A stretch of DNA of 64,000 bases. Source: Typhlomys cinereus (taxonomy: Eukaryota > Chordata > Mammalia > Rodentia > Platacanthomyidae). Of this stretch, positions 46,830-60,009 are shown in pieces (position 1 is the stretch's first letter; the number at the start of each line of letters is the position of its first letter). Under the pieces are notes generated by a model. The model saw only the letters and a program-made list of their open reading frames with translations. It did not search any database and had not been told where the DNA came from. The translations under genes and the position numbers were made by a program. Location: contig JALPQD010000213.1 in NCBI GenBank assembly GCA_023101885.1, forward strand, positions 1,559,001 through 1,623,000, read 5' to 3'.

Positions 46830-47690
46830 ATAAGAAATCTCTGCAACTCATTAACAAAAAAGACAAGCAATCAGATGATTTAAACTGACATTTGGTTAAA
46901 TAAAAGAAATAGATAGGCAAATGCCAGCCTACGTAGTAAAAGATTTCCAACATCTTTAAGGAATTGCAAATTAGTACCACAGTGAAATATCACTTTGTAC
47001 ACACAACGGACATAATTTGAAAGGAAAATAACCTCAAGTGGTAGTGAAAATATAGATTAGCACTCTCACATATTGCTAGTAAGACTGTAAATGGTGCAGG
47101 CGCTTGATACAATTATGATGGTTTTTAAAAAATTTAAATTACCATGGGTCTCACCAGCTTTACACTTTGCCACATCCAAGAGAAATTAAAATATATGTCA
47201 TTCAAAATTTATTCACAGATAAAATTAGTTATGTGTATATAAATATTACTTACAATATCCACAAATCAAAGACAATGTTCCTGTCAATAAACTGTTGAAT
47301 GGATTGACAAAGTATATTCAAATGTTGGAATATCATACAGCCATAAAAGGAAACAAAAATTCGAAACATGTTTCATATGGATGAATCTGTTTAAAAGACA
47401 CTAAGAAAAATCCACATCTTGTATCAAATCATTTATTTATAATGCCCAGAATTGAGAAATCTACAGAAACAAACAGCCTATTGCTAGAAGGTAGGAAATA
47501 AATGACTATTGACAGGCAATGAGTATAATATTCCTTCAGGGAGGACAGAAAATGTTAGAAATTAGATTATGCTGATAGTTGGAGAGGTCTATGAATATAA
47601 CAAAACCCACAAAATTGTATACTTTAAATGGTGAGTTGCATGCTATGTGAACGACATCTCAATAAATCTGCTACAAAAACAGATAAGCAA
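46830..47690 (+). mobile_element. Ancient L1 3' end (L1M-like)
   Basis: Plus-strand remnant of distal ORF2 ('gcaactcattaacaaaaaagacaag', 'aaggaattgcaaattagtaccacagtgaaatatcac') followed by an L1M-type 3' UTR ending 'aaaattgtatactttaaatggtgag...acatctcaataaatctgctacaaaaa'. Many indels and stops. This end sequence is typical of L1s from before the rodent radiation, so it is much older than the other L1s here. Confidence 0.85.
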
Positions 47691-48968
47691 ACGTTATCAT
47701 CCATCTGCTAACAACTTTGAAAACTGAGAAAAATGTGGCTAGTAAATAATTCATGAAGGGATAAAAAAGCTTAAATATTCCTCTGGCTTTTCAAAATTGG
47801 AATAATGGCTGTTTTATTTGTTTTGTCAAAAGACAACTCCAGTCCTTGGCTATTTTACAGAGAAGCTCTATCAAACTTTTAGTGGACAACTCTTCCCCAA
47901 ATTTTATAAAACATCTTGTCAACTCAGTAAAAAAATAAAAGCTTAAACAATTCATAAGCTTGTTACTAGACTCAAAAAATGTTACAGAAAAGAAAAAAAA
48001 TCTATAGTGTTCATTTTAATATACATCTATATTCTACATTTTTGTGTAAATATTTCAAATTTAATCTTTGAATTAAAAGGTAATATATCATAATCGAGTT
48101 AAATTTATTCTATATAAACAGGAATGATGTAACAGTAGAAATTCCATTGTTTACTACACAATAACATATTAAGATGAAAAACTTCTCTGTAACCATCTAA
48201 ATAAGCATTAGGCAAAATCTGACATCATCAATGAATAATGACATAAAGTCATTAATATAGACTTAAATATTGTTTCAATACAGTCATTAATAATTGGATT
48301 TAATGACTTAAATATTGATTAGATACTTATTCATTAATATAGACTTAAATGCTTAAAATGGCAGTTATTTTTAAAGTTAAAATCACAAAACATAAAGGCT
48401 TTTAAGTGAAAATGCTTAAGTTTCCTTTTTTTATTTTGAAGGAGAGAAAATGGTTAGAATGCACACCGGCACTTCTTTTACTTAACATACATAGGGGACA
48501 CCAGTCAAAAAAAAAAAACAGGAAAATAAATATAATTGGTAAAATATTTGAGGTAGTGAGAATGGCTGTCATTAAACAGAATGTATTCATTGATGTACAA
48601 AGAAAGAGAAGCACCTAAAGAGAAGATATCAGGAAAAAAACTAACAATTGATTCAAGAAGGAATAGGATGGTGGTACTGATAGTGACTTTTTCTTGAAGT
48701 GGTAATCTTCTTGGTGCTGAGTATAATTTGTTGACATGGTATGCTTCTTGACCTTGACTATACTTTTTGAAGTAGTAATTTTTTTGATGCTGATTATGTT
48801 AAAAATAATAGAATAGATAGGAACTATTTAGTGAGTCTTAATTTAAATGTGTGTAGATTTGGTGGTCATGTTTAAATTAATTATGTGCATCTGACTCCCC
48901 AAATCAGAGGGAGGATCAGTTCAGAAAACCAATCCATTGTGTAGTATGAATGGAGCAGTGTGTAACAC
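47691..48968. other. Unique, very AT-rich sequence
   Basis: No gene seen. An exact 20-base direct repeat occurs at 48249-48268 and 48331-48350 (82 bases apart), with a further partial repeat of 'gacttaaatattg' between them. Confidence 0.45.
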
Positions 48969-49096
48969 AGTGAAACTGAGCCATAACCCAACAAAGTGAT
49001 ATGGAGCCTGCTCAACCCAGTGAGCCTGAGCCATTCCCTAACTCAGAGAGCCTGAACCATTCCCCAATTCAGTGAATCTGAGTCATTCCCCCACTT
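48969..49096. repeat. Minisatellite, about five 26-bp units
   Basis: Diverged tandem units with consensus close to agtgagcctgagccattccc plus six bases. Starts at about 48969, 48995, 49019, 49045 and 49071; the second unit is 24 bases and the others 26. Confidence 0.85.
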
Positions 49097-49859
49097 GAGT
49101 CACACCTATGAACCAATTTTACTTATATCAGGTGGCAAAGCAGAGGCTTGTAGAATGGACAAATATATTGCTTTATATAGTAGGACATCAAGATATCTAT
49201 TATTTTAGTGAAAAATCAATTATTTCACATGAAGTAGATTAAGAAAAATAAATAAAACACCTTGAATTGGATGACTTGGCCTACTTCTGTGATTAATAAA
49301 ATAAAAACCAAAGCAAATGCATAAAAGTATTCTATGCTTCAACTGTGAAAGAATAAGCCAACATTGGAATCACTTGAATTGATTCAAGAAATATTTTCAA
49401 CTCTATTCCCAAAAATATTTTAAAAAGTTTTTTCTTTTCCTTTGGCTAGCTACAATTCTATATGCTCGCTCCAGAAACTATTTCTATTAAGATTTCACTA
49501 ATGATTATTGTGTCAATCAATAAATGGATGTCTAAATAAATGCATAATAACCCCCAACTTCTGGAATATTCTATCAGCCACCTTATATTGCCAATAGGTA
49601 ATGATACTAAGCTTGCTGAGTATTTTGCATACCAAAATACTAAATACCCAAGCCAAGAGGTCATTTTGCTTGTGTATGACAACATCATTGTTGAAAGACA
49701 GAAATTCCTAAATGACAATTGGTATCAATGTCAACTCCAGCGATGACCCCAGTGTGGGCTATGATCACCAAAGGGAGTTGTTGATAGGGCAAAAAGACAA
49801 CACAGAGGACTGATTCTCAGTCTGCCAAACCCAGAGAATGAACACATTCAGTTTGTCGC
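49097..49859. other. Unique AT-rich sequence, no gene seen
   Basis: Overlapping frames of 86 (-) and 68 (+) codons at 49458-49746 are unrecognised. Confidence 0.4.
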
Positions 49860-50060
49860 ATTGATGTAGACCATGCAGATTAATGAAGAAAAGCAAATGA
49901 TAGAGTTACACAAAAACACTTTGCTAAACTTTAAAGTCAATTCACAGTTGTTTGCAATCATGAGAAATTATTTAATCTGGAAATGAATTTATGTAACCTG
50001 TCTCAAGCTCCACCATTGGACATATTTTTCCTACTGAATCAACTGAGAGAGATCCTGAGT
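49860..50060. promoter_or_regulatory. Candidate conserved noncoding element
   Basis: Repeat-free with motif-like AT-rich blocks ('ctaaactttaaagtcaattcacagttgtttgc', 'gaaattatttaatctgg'). Fits the texture of an enhancer; conservation is not visible from here. Confidence 0.3.
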
Positions 50061-50579
50061 ATGTCTTACAAAAGTTTCCTGTGCTCTTTGTACTTCAGCA
50101 CTGCACCCCACTTCCTCTTTTTCTTGTAAACTCCTCTTATTATCTCTTCTCTTAACTGTGTGCTCTTGGGCTGAAAGACCAGCACTGCAGAGCTAGTTTT
50201 TGCATGATGATGATTTGCCTGCTGTGATGTTCTTGTTTCTTCTACATATTTTATTGATCTTCAGCTAATGAAGATAATATGCAAAAATTACATAAGAACA
50301 GCAAGAGCACTGAACATACCAAGAAGCATTGCTTCCTTCTACTTACTAGTCCAGCAGTCTTCACAGCCTTGCCCTCCTGTTCCTGTACTGTTATAAGGAT
50401 ACAAAAGTCACCTTTCCAAATATGTCAAGGATCTAAACCAAATTCACTTTGAAACTTTATTACTGGACATGCAAAAGCATGTCAAGTCCTCAATTAAAAG
50501 ATGAAATATGATCTCCCCTTTCCTTCCTAAATGTCTTTGAAAGCATTTCATGGACATGCAAAATAGTCAGTGGGTATTT

Positions 50580-50760
50580 TGGGGAGTATTCATGGAAGTA
50601 ATTGAGTGCACTGGCTTAGTATTTTTTGTGCTAATTAAATATTCCAAACTTCTATCAAGATTATTGTCACCTATGTAATGGCTCATTGGGTTTACAGTCT
50701 TTTGCAAATTCTCTTTCATCAGGAGAGTTCGGGCATCCATTCAAGAAATGACATATTAGG
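50580..50760. promoter_or_regulatory. Candidate conserved noncoding element
   Basis: Contains 'ttttttgtgctaattaaatattcc' and 'gcaaattctctttcatc' in repeat-free sequence. Enhancer-like AT-rich homeodomain motifs; inference only. Confidence 0.3.
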
Positions 50761-51689
50761 GAGCAGACAAAACACATAAAAGACTTTTTGAAGACGAGCC
50801 ACGTTTCAAATCTGACAGGGACAATTCGATTCTTTCATGAAATATGTAATCTGATCAGTCTATAAGATTAATTTCTTTTGAAGGGTCCACTTATACTTTG
50901 TGTAGATCGAAGACACAGGGAAAATATACAATAGAATGATTGCATGTATTTGAATGGACATATACTGAAAATCATGTGCCTACTAAAATCACTGACTGAG
51001 CCCGTTTTTGGTGGAAATCCTTATTGTATGTGTTTAAGATGACTAAAACATGGACATACAAATAAATCCCAAATGCTTTTGCATGAGGAAGGAAGAGAAA
51101 GTCTGATTAAAATGCCAAAAATTTAAGATATTCATGCACATATTCAATAAATCCTAATAATGTGATGGCTATGTTTTAGGGAAGGCATTAGAAAAAAAAG
51201 TATACATTGAGGAATGTACAGCAGGTATAACACAAGGATTCTTGTTTCTTACTTTATAGAATGGAAGATTGGCAATAAAAACCTATGGAAATACATGTAT
51301 ACATGTATATATGTACATGTAAAATTATGGTTCTTGATAAGCACTGTAAAAAAGTAGATGCATAATACTATAATGGAAGAACAGACAAGTCTACAGCGAG
51401 TTGTTAAGACATCTCAATGGAAATAAAATGGATTCCTATATAGAACACATGCTCCAGGTAAATAAAGTTCCTTTAAGTAGGAAAGACACCAGTGTTTCAG
51501 TACTTGACTATAACAGGGAAAGGAAGCATTGCCCAAGAAGCAGTGAGAGTTAAAGATCATGCCAAGTTCATCACAGCTGCACAGACCATGGGAGGTAAGG
51601 AGTTGAGATGTAATTCAAAGTGCAGTACACTGTTGTGAGAGACCAATGTTTGGAGCAGGAGAAGTGGTAATGTTGTGCATTAGTTTTAT
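50761..51689. other. Unique AT-rich sequence, no gene seen
   Basis: Holds an 18-base palindrome at 51291-51308 in a TACATGTA-rich patch. No repeat family or exon recognised. Confidence 0.4.
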
Positions 51690-52056
51690 AACTTCATTAT
51701 TGAAATGAATACCTGAGAAAATGACTTAGGAGAACAAAGGGATTTTATTGGCTCACAATGACAGGTCATCAGAGCCCAAGAGACACCAGCAGAGCAAGGA
51801 AGCTGGCAACACCATATCCAAAGTCAAGAGCAGACGGCAAGGACTAATGCACATAAACTTGCTACCAGCTTTGCCAAAAGCAATGTTATTCACCTATGTA
51901 GATCCAAGTGCCCACAACGGGCAGCTCTTTCCACTTCACTGACGGAAAGAAAGATAGTTTCCTACACACTGGCCTAGAGGCCTGCTTTAACTGAATAATT
52001 CCTTACCCCGAGGCCTCCTATGCATCAAGTTCACAGCTGAGACTAACTGTCACATC
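51690..52056 (+). repeat. Old interspersed repeat ('aagcaactta' family relative)
   Basis: Head 'acttcattattgaaatgaatacctgagaaaatgacttaggagaacaaagggattttattggctcac', middle with lost homology, and end 'catcaagttcacagctgagactaactgtcaca'. Follows the order of the copies at 12636 and 61501. The 64-codon frame inside is not a gene. Confidence 0.5.
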
Positions 52057-52298
52057 ATCAAAATGATGAGGTAATAGTGGTTTGGTAGCAGTGTAGACAA
52101 AGGCAACTAGACATATGTGATTTGGTTTGGGGGAAAAAATAGGAATTGGTGATAAATGATGTAAGAGAATTGTCAGATAGGGAACAGGACTGGTGTGACA
52201 GAAAGGAAATGAAGAGTGAGTGCCACAGGTGGGTTTTTATGTTTGTTTTTGTGTCATTTAGTGGATAGAGCATTTTAGATGTCAAGAAGTCCAATATA

Positions 52299-52488
52299 GG
52301 GGTTGGAGAGATGGCTCAGGGGTTAAGAATCTGCCTAACAAGTAGAAGGTTCTGGGTTCAGTTCCCAAGGTCTCATGTAAAAGCACCAGGAAGAAACTGG
52401 CTTCCAGGTCCAACCTGGAAAATCCCAGAGCAAAGCAAAAAGGAGGTAGAAGCAACCTAGAATGATTCCTGAAGTCACCCTTGATCCT

Positions 52489-52525
<37 letters not shown>

Positions 52526-52550
52526 ACTAACTAAATAAATAAAGTTAAAA
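52299..52550 (+). repeat. Dip-like T+ SINE, older subfamily
   Basis: Well preserved: 'ggggttggagagatggctcaggggttaag', B box-like 'gggttcagttccc', 'aggtagaagcaacctagaatgattcctgaagtcacccttg', (CA)n at about 52490-52523 and a 'taaataaataaagtt' tail. A 12-base imperfect target duplication is plausible (about 52287-52298 and 52555-52566). Confidence 0.9.
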
Positions 52551-52566
52551 ACATAAGTCAAATGTA

Positions 52567-54501
52567 TGGATCAAAAGTCAGGTGGGACAAATGTGTTGAA
52601 ATTATTTAGAATCTAGATACTCTTTGAACCCACGAAGTCATGATATGCACACAAAGAGAATGCAAAGTAAGACAGGAGCACAGCAGGGACTAAGTCTGAG
52701 GACTGCCAGTGTGACAAGGAACAAGAAGTGGAAGTGTTAAGAAAAACAGGGAGCAGGGACACAAGAAAGGAGACATGGCAAATCCCATCAGATACAGACT
52801 AGTCACAGGAGCGACTGCCATCTGTAAGCGACGAGGTCATTCTCTAAGAAATGAGATGTTCTTCGTAATAGGAAATAAAAAAAAAGATATGTATGGATGC
52901 TCACTAGTTGAAGGAAGACTGTGGATCTGTGGCTTCATGGCGTACTGTTGCTCTGTTGGGGCAACGTAAGAATGAAGAAAAACAAGACACGTGCAGAAAA
53001 ACTGGGCTCAAATGGATCGTAGTTCAGATGGAGTCATAGCGGCTCAGAAGAGCCCAAGTTTTTTTAATATTTATGCAAATCAATGACAATGCCACATCAA
53101 GTATGGGAATGAGGAGACAAGGAATTTTTTTTGCAGCACGCAGTGTATTCTTAGGAAGATCAACTGAAGGTAAACAATTTTTATCTAGAAAACAAGGCAG
53201 ACAGGGCTTTTTAGCTATGGCCTCACTCCAACTTTGAGGTAGGCAGTGAATTGACCTTATGCTCTGCTTTTGCTGGTACATAATATGCTTATGATAAGGT
53301 TTTATGCATGTCAATTCTCTCCTGCATGAAGATATTTTTCAAGCTAGAAATGTCTCCTGCAACCCTTCTCCATTACAGCTGCTCCCCACAGCTTAGTGCT
53401 CCTTTCTTTTTGCTGTATGAGGCAGGATCTTGAGATCTGAAATGAAAGTGAGAATGAGAATGTAAATATCAACAAATGAATACCTATCTCACAGAGGAGA
53501 CAAGAGAAACTAGGCAACATTAATTCTGAAAATAGGAAAGGGATCTTCCAAGAAATGAATAGCAGAGTTGAGGGGGAGCAAAGAATTACCATAGCTTGCC
53601 TAACATTTTTCCGGTTCTGAAAAATACTCTAGATCTGCATCTCTTCAGCAATGCTAAGCCAGTCTGGTTTTGGTGGATGTGCATTAAGACTTGGGGCATC
53701 CAGGAGCCAAGCCCTTTTGTTCCTAGGTGAGGATCCTGCTTAGAGAATGTGACTTGCTTCAACAGATGTAATCCTGACACCATATGACAGAATGGGAAAT
53801 CTAACCCAGAGTTTCAGACCCTGAAATCAGCACTTTATTTCTCCCTATTCATTCATATGATTTAAACCATATTTAGCCTTCAATAACAATATGATCATTC
53901 ATATACAGGAATTTTCTTTAATTTTAATTCTTTCTTAATATATTCAAAGAGAAAAATACAAAGGAGTCATTTTTAGATTTACTAATTACATCATATCTTT
54001 ATATATTACATCCATATTCAATGCTTAGGTAATGCTCCATGAAGAGACCTGAGACTTGCTCAGGAATCTGCTTTTACAATGTTATGAACTGAAGGAAGAT
54101 GGACAACTAAGTTAGTTGATTTTTCTACCAACTTAACTGGATATTGGACTGAACTGACAAGGCACTCATGCAAAATCAGCCAACTTTTCTGAAAGAATTC
54201 TGGATACCTCACGTGCTTAGCTATTTCGAAGCATGTGGTACTCCTGCCATAGAAGTGACCGTACACTTGGAATCAATTGCATAAGAAGATGGTAATCTAT
54301 GTCTCTCCTTGGAACATAAGAGGAAACCACAGATAAAAGAAATTGACCTTCCACAAGGTCACATGACTAACAGTCAGTCAGTCTATACCAAGCAAAAACT
54401 GTATTCTTAATATCTGTTCCAAATAGTTAAAAGCAACCAATTGTGATCTCTGGCTAAAATCATTCAAAGAAAAATAGCCCGTAAGAGAATTTGACTTATG
54501 C
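52567..54501. other. Unique sequence, no gene seen
   Basis: No named repeat. Short minus-strand frames of 65 to 96 codons between 53024 and 54266 are not recognised. Confidence 0.4.
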
Positions 54502-54504
54502 GCA

Positions 54505-54547
<43 letters not shown>

Positions 54548-54595
54548 CTGCGTGCCTGCGTGCGTGCGTGCATGCGTGTGTGTGTGTGTGTGTCA
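54502..54595. repeat. (TGCG)n microsatellite, CpG-dense
   Basis: Begins gcgcatgcg, then about 18 TGCG units with a few TGCC and TGCA variants, ending in (TG)n at about 54573-54593. The alternating purine-pyrimidine pattern is suited to Z-DNA. CpG density is far above the rest of the window. Confidence 0.95.
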
Positions 54596-54799
54596 ATGGT
54601 TGGGTATGGGCAATTGTGCATGTACATCCATGTGGATGCTAGACTAGAAAGCAACCTTGAACATCATTCTTTGGAATCCATCCATCTTATTTTTTTGAGA
54701 TGATGACTTTTACTGGGTCCTAGAACTCATCATTTAGCTAAATTGCCTGTTCAGCCTATCTCAGGAATCCTCTTGCCAGTGTTGAGATTATATATAAAT

Positions 54800-54870
54800 G
54801 ACACATTCAGCTTTTAAGATGTGGTCTCAGGATCTGAACTCAGGTCCTAATGCTTTCCCTTGTTTATCTT
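54800..54870 (-). repeat. ID/B-type SINE fragment
   Basis: 'gatgtggtctcaggatctgaactcaggtcctaatgc' matches the antisense B box region of the tRNA-derived SINEs. The rest of the element is not recognisable. Confidence 0.5.
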
Positions 54871-57425
54871 ACTATTCTTCCATATCCTCTATAAGTCTGT
54901 GTGAATACACAATTATGACTCAAAGACCATTCCACATGCTTTTGATTACATATTAAATCATATCGTATACTGTGAGGACAGTAAGTAGTTGACTATACAG
55001 GAAAGAAATGGTCTGAGATGTGAGTGTAAAGAATTAGTGAATCCCAGGGTAGATCCATGAGACACTCATGCTAATGTACTCAAAGAGGCGGAATGTTTCT
55101 TTAACCAATGAAGATTAGAAACCATTTGAAAAGTAAGGGATTTCTGAGGACTGTCTTCATTTCCGGGAAGTGGCCAAGCTCAGTCAGTGCTTGATATGGG
55201 CAGCATGGATGTCTGATGACTGCCTTCAAGAAGGAGAAACAGTCTCATGATCATGAGCAGTTGCAAAACATGTTGGCCACAAACTGCTGACACTAGTAAA
55301 TAGTGTTAAATCCCCGTAAGCAACCACTTTAATTGTGCTCATTACAAATTAATTTTATAGTATTTGTATTCAGGTTTTGGGAAAGACAGAAGAAAGCTTG
55401 AACACAAAGCATTTTTCACAATAATTGTATTTTATGTCTTGTACCAAAAAGCTATAGGTTTAAATTTCTGGGCAGGCAGAATACAAACATATTGACTTCT
55501 TCTAAGGTAAAATATATAGCACTCCTCCTGGTTTGAGTTTTGTTTCTCTCTTCAAGAGAGATGGTTCATGGAATAGAATATGCGACAGATATGAGCAATA
55601 TATGCTGATTGATTCCAAATTGATTCCAAATTGTGTCACTTTGTCACCAACTGGTGGCTCAAAGAAAAGCCAGAGGGCTTACTATAATGTTTGTGCATCT
55701 CACTCAAAACAAATACAGAATTTCCATCTGTGTACCATATAAGCTGAGCCCTTGTAAAGGAGGAAGTGGAGGTGCTGAAAGGAATGCTTGGAATAGTTTT
55801 CAAGGAAGTGATCACAGCCCCATGAGAACACTGTGAACTAGAGCTAAAATGTAGGTGGCAGGGTAATATATGCTCAGACTCCTAATCAGCCTGCCTTTGT
55901 TCTGCAGCTAGATCATCAACCAGAAGCTCCCTTGCAGTACCTGCATATGCTTCTATTCATATGTAAATTGAATTAAGGCTGTTATTCTTTTTTTCCCACA
56001 ATATGCTTTTAAGTTAATAATGAAATTTATGAAGGAGTGCCTTGAGAGGTGATTGCTGTGGTCTCTGGGATGTTCTGGCATTGGACCAAGCCCAGAGGGG
56101 TCATCTTGAAGGCGAAGCCTGTGTCTTTCTTCCCTCAGAGATCTATTTGAATATTAAGGGGTTATCACTAGAGCCCTTATGGGCTTTAGACATTTCCACT
56201 GATGGGACATTTGGATTTCAGTGGCACTTTTATGGCCCTCTCTACAGCTGTGATCAGAGCAGAGATGTGTAGATGGTCGGTCCCACTGCCCCTCTGCAGT
56301 GGGAATGTTGTCTGTTAGAGAGGACAGAGAACAAACTGTTAGCTCCACTTCCCTTAGCTTAGACCTTCACCTGCAAGATGGTAATGACCTATCACACACT
56401 GCAGAGGCTTCCCTTGTAGAACATATTGAGGGGCCTCCCTTGCAGCACAGCACTGCATGGCCTCCCTTGCAGCACAGCACTGCAGGGGCCTCCCTTCTTC
56501 TGCACACTAATTGCCTATAGCAAACGTCCTAGGGGAATTCCAAGGACCATTTGCCCCTGCATGCTTCCTTACTTGTTCCTCTTTTTTTTCCATCCTTGTT
56601 TATTTCCTTTCTTTTCTCCTCCTCCTCATCACACCTTCATCTTCTTGAAGACCAACAGCTGTTGATTTTATGTGTAATAGAGTTGTACATACTCCAAGCT
56701 GCCTAAGGCACTTCAACTGTACTTTGAAGCAATTATCAATATACCCCTGACATCAGATGTCTTATGGGAATAAACCCAATTTTGCTGGGATGGACTCGTT
56801 TCACATGGATGCTGCTTCATGGTCTTCCTACAGTTCCACGTCATCACTTTAACCAAGAGGACATTTCATTTGTTTTATCCAACCTATTTTTCTCAACCTC
56901 TTAAAACACAAGGAATTATAGCAGGATTGTGTCTCAACTATGATTCAGTTCCATATATATAAACATACAATATTTGTTCTCACTTATAATGTGCCCCAAG
57001 AAACATTTACTGTTTAATTCTTATAGCTAATGATTAAGTTTGTTAAAGAACTATGTCACTGTTGGATCTTCCACCTTTTCCCTTTCACCATAGGAAAGAA
57101 CTCTATGCCAAGAGAATCAGGCAAAATCAAATAATTATAGATTTCAGTGTCAGGTACCAGCCTCTCAGATTTTGAGAAAGTTGATTTCTCCTATATCTTA
57201 CTTTTCTGGCCTCTGAAAAGGAGAATAAAGTATACTGATTGTGTGGAAACTGAGATGATATGGGAAAACACAAGAAACAGGAGCTCAGGAAGCTGAGAAC
57301 CAATTCTCCAAAGCCTCAAAAATTTACATTTCTGAAAGGCTATGTGCTTTGAACCATTTAAATTGTACCGAATAGATATTAGAAGAGGTCAAGGAAAATG
57401 ACAGGGTTATATGACAGCAGTATGA
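54871..57425. other. Unique sequence, no gene seen
   Basis: Contains a short tandem block at 56432-56500 and otherwise no recognised repeat or exon. Confidence 0.4.
56432..56500. repeat. Short tandem repeat, 27-bp unit
   Basis: Units 56432-56458 and 56459-56485 (ggcctcccttgcagcacagc plus seven bases) differ only at the last base. A third truncated unit follows, and a diverged 'ggcttcccttgtagaacat' precedes them at about 56406. Confidence 0.85.
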
Positions 57426-57612
57426 CACACACACACACACACACACACATATGTAAGTGCACATGCGTGCACAAACACACATGGGCAATACCCCCCCACT
57501 CTTCTGTGGCATGTATGTGAAGATTACAGACAGACAGACAGACAGACAGGTAGATAGATAGGTAGGTAGGTAGGTAGGTAGGTAGGTAGGTAGGTAGGTA
57601 GATAGATAGGTT
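57426..57612. repeat. Compound (CA)n and (GACA/GGTA/GATA)n microsatellites
   Basis: A (CA)n at 57426-57448 is followed, after about 75 bases, by (GACA)n at about 57527-57549, (GGTA)n at about 57560-57600 and flanking GATA units. Confidence 0.9.
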
Positions 57613-59689
57613 ACTCATGCAGATAGGGCTGGAGTTTGCTATGTACTCTCTTTACCTCTTGTTCCATGATAAATCTAAGGGTGCCAGAGATCCTCCCAGG
57701 CCATTACACTGGGGGAGGATAAAGAGTCTCTTCTCTTTCCTTAACTGCCTTATCTCATCCATCTTGAGAAACTTCCCCTTAGGTATTCCTTCTCCTCTCT
57801 AAACACTTCTCTGCCTTATAAAATCTCCTCCTTGTAATTTACCAAGTCATGATAAAGATAACACCCCACTCCCCAGTTCTTCCTGTTTGGAACCATGACA
57901 CCATGTACCGAGCCAAGCAATATGGGGTTTACTCCTCTGGGCTGGGCTTCTCATTCCGCATTCTTTGCTGTCAGCTTCTTGACAAGTTTGTCAGCTTAGA
58001 ACTGGAGGGCATAAGCCGCAGGTCTGACCACATTCTTATGACAATGAAAAACTAAAAGAAAACTGGGGTTGGGAACTCGAGGCTGAAGACAAGAGGGAGG
58101 GTGAAAGGCGATCACGGCAACAGAAGCACAGCTGAGGGTCCAGGCTAGGAAAGCCTGATGTCTTTCATAACAGTTGTGGCCCTAGAAAGTGCTGTAAGCA
58201 GCTCTCCCCACCCCAACCTCTCACCCCACATCCTGGGACAGAAACACAAAGCGAGGTGATCTGTCTTGAAAGATATTATGCTTTCTCCTTTTCCTCATTA
58301 CAAAAGACAGGTAGAAGGCAAATATTTGAATCTGTTTGTAGAAGAAATATTTTCTCCCCTACCCTTTTTTTTTCTTCTTAAAAAACTGTTCATTTCCTGG
58401 CTGTTGAGGTGTCTGCACCAAACACTTCTATTGTTTTCCCTGTCACTTTACATCTGCCTGGAATCTACTCTTCTTGTTTGCAACCCTTGACTACCAAGAG
58501 TAGCAACTGGTGAGGAGACTGCAGAGGCAACCTGCCCAGAAGTGCCCATGTGGGGAAAACTTGCTCACCAAGTCCCCTCCAACATTTGCCACTTAAGCAA
58601 CAGCAATACCTAAACCTGAGCACATTTTTGTGGGTCTCTAGTCAATTTTGGTTGTAACAACTTCAAAGTAGCACCATGACTGCAATGGTGATAATAACTG
58701 CAGTGATTGTTGAAACCATCTTTCTATGGCAACTTTGGTTTAATTTGTCTAAGACTGACTTTCCCAAATCAGAAGCAAAAAGAGTATTGTCTCACTGAAT
58801 ACAGGAGCATCATTTTAATCCAAATGGAGCCCCGCCCCCTTTCCTTAGCACCCATGTCTACAGCTTACATGAAAAACAGAGTTCAAATAGGGAGTTTGAA
58901 TTTTTAAATTTTTTAAGCACCTTAGCTGTTTTATTAAACAGGTGTTTGTTATTAAAGGTTTTATTTAGTACATCTGGTTGGCTGCACTCATCACAAAGGA
59001 ATTTAAAGGGTTTGACAATTCCGGAAAAAGCAAAAAAAAAAAAAAAACTTTCCAAACTTTCTGAAATATGCAATTGTTCTTGTAGCAACAAACAAAAACC
59101 TATATTACAATTTTTAAAAAATAAAAAGTATACAAAATACCTTCCAGTAGCCCAAGTAAATAACTGGAGTTTTCAGTCAGGGAGCAGGGAGTACTGAATG
59201 CTTGTAGTGCTTGAAATCAGTAAGATTTCTCTCTTGTTTGCATGGAGTAACCCCACCCATGGAATGACCCTGTCCACCCTTATTCACACACCCCAAGTCA
59301 CCTCATTCAAGTAATCTTTCACAGACAAGCCACATTTAGCTTCTAAATCCCATCATATCAGCAGAATTAGCCAGTGCATGCTATTTGTTAATGTGATTCT
59401 TTCAAATATTTTCATAATTGAAAAATAATTGCCTTCATGTAAGGGATACAACAGAGTAATTTGGCTTATACATACATGACAAGAAGATACAATAATGGAC
59501 ATAGTATAGACTCACCAAATTATGGCATTTGTTTTGTGGTGAGAACATGTAAAATCTCTTTCAACAATTTTAAAATACAAAGTTCATCATTATGAATTAC
59601 AGTCATCATAGAATAACTTTCAATTTGCCTCTTTCTTTACTTTTTCATATTTCTGTTGGTGTCTTGATTGACTTTAGAAAATTTTTAAA
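57613..59689. other. Unique sequence, no gene seen
   Basis: No named repeat. An A-run lies at 59033-59047. Short frames are not recognised. Confidence 0.4.
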
Positions 59690-59845
59690 TTTTTTAAAAA
59701 TTTATTTATGTGTATATGAGATGGAGAGAGTGACAGAGAGGCACATACATGTACCATGTATACACTATGTGGGCTTTTAGGGATTATACTCAGGTCTCCA
59801 GGTTTGCAAGCAGGCACTTTACCTGTTGAACTATCTCAGCAGACT
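59690..59845 (-). repeat. B2/B3-type SINE, old
   Basis: Antisense: 'aaaaatttatttatgtgtat' tail, 'catgtaccatgtatacactatgtgggcttttagggattatactcaggtctccaggtttgcaagcaggcactttacctgttgaactatctcagc', matching the tRNA-derived head in reverse. Confidence 0.7.
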
Positions 59846-60009
59846 ATCACTAGGTATTTTTAAAAGATTGAACCAAATTTATATTTTGGCAAAATTTTTA
59901 CCATTATAGCATATATGATGCTTCATGAAAATAGCATATATGATGATATGAAACTTATGATGACACAGCAAATTATAAGCAAATAAATAAATAAAGCTTA
60001 GTTTCCCCT

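Noticed and set aside
48969..49096. CRISPR-like repeat array
   Set aside because: Units are contiguous with no spacers, diverged, and in mammalian DNA; it is a minisatellite.
56432..56500. Coding repeat in the 73- to 79-codon frames
   Set aside because: The frames are short, overlap in two phases, and only reflect the 27-base tandem unit.
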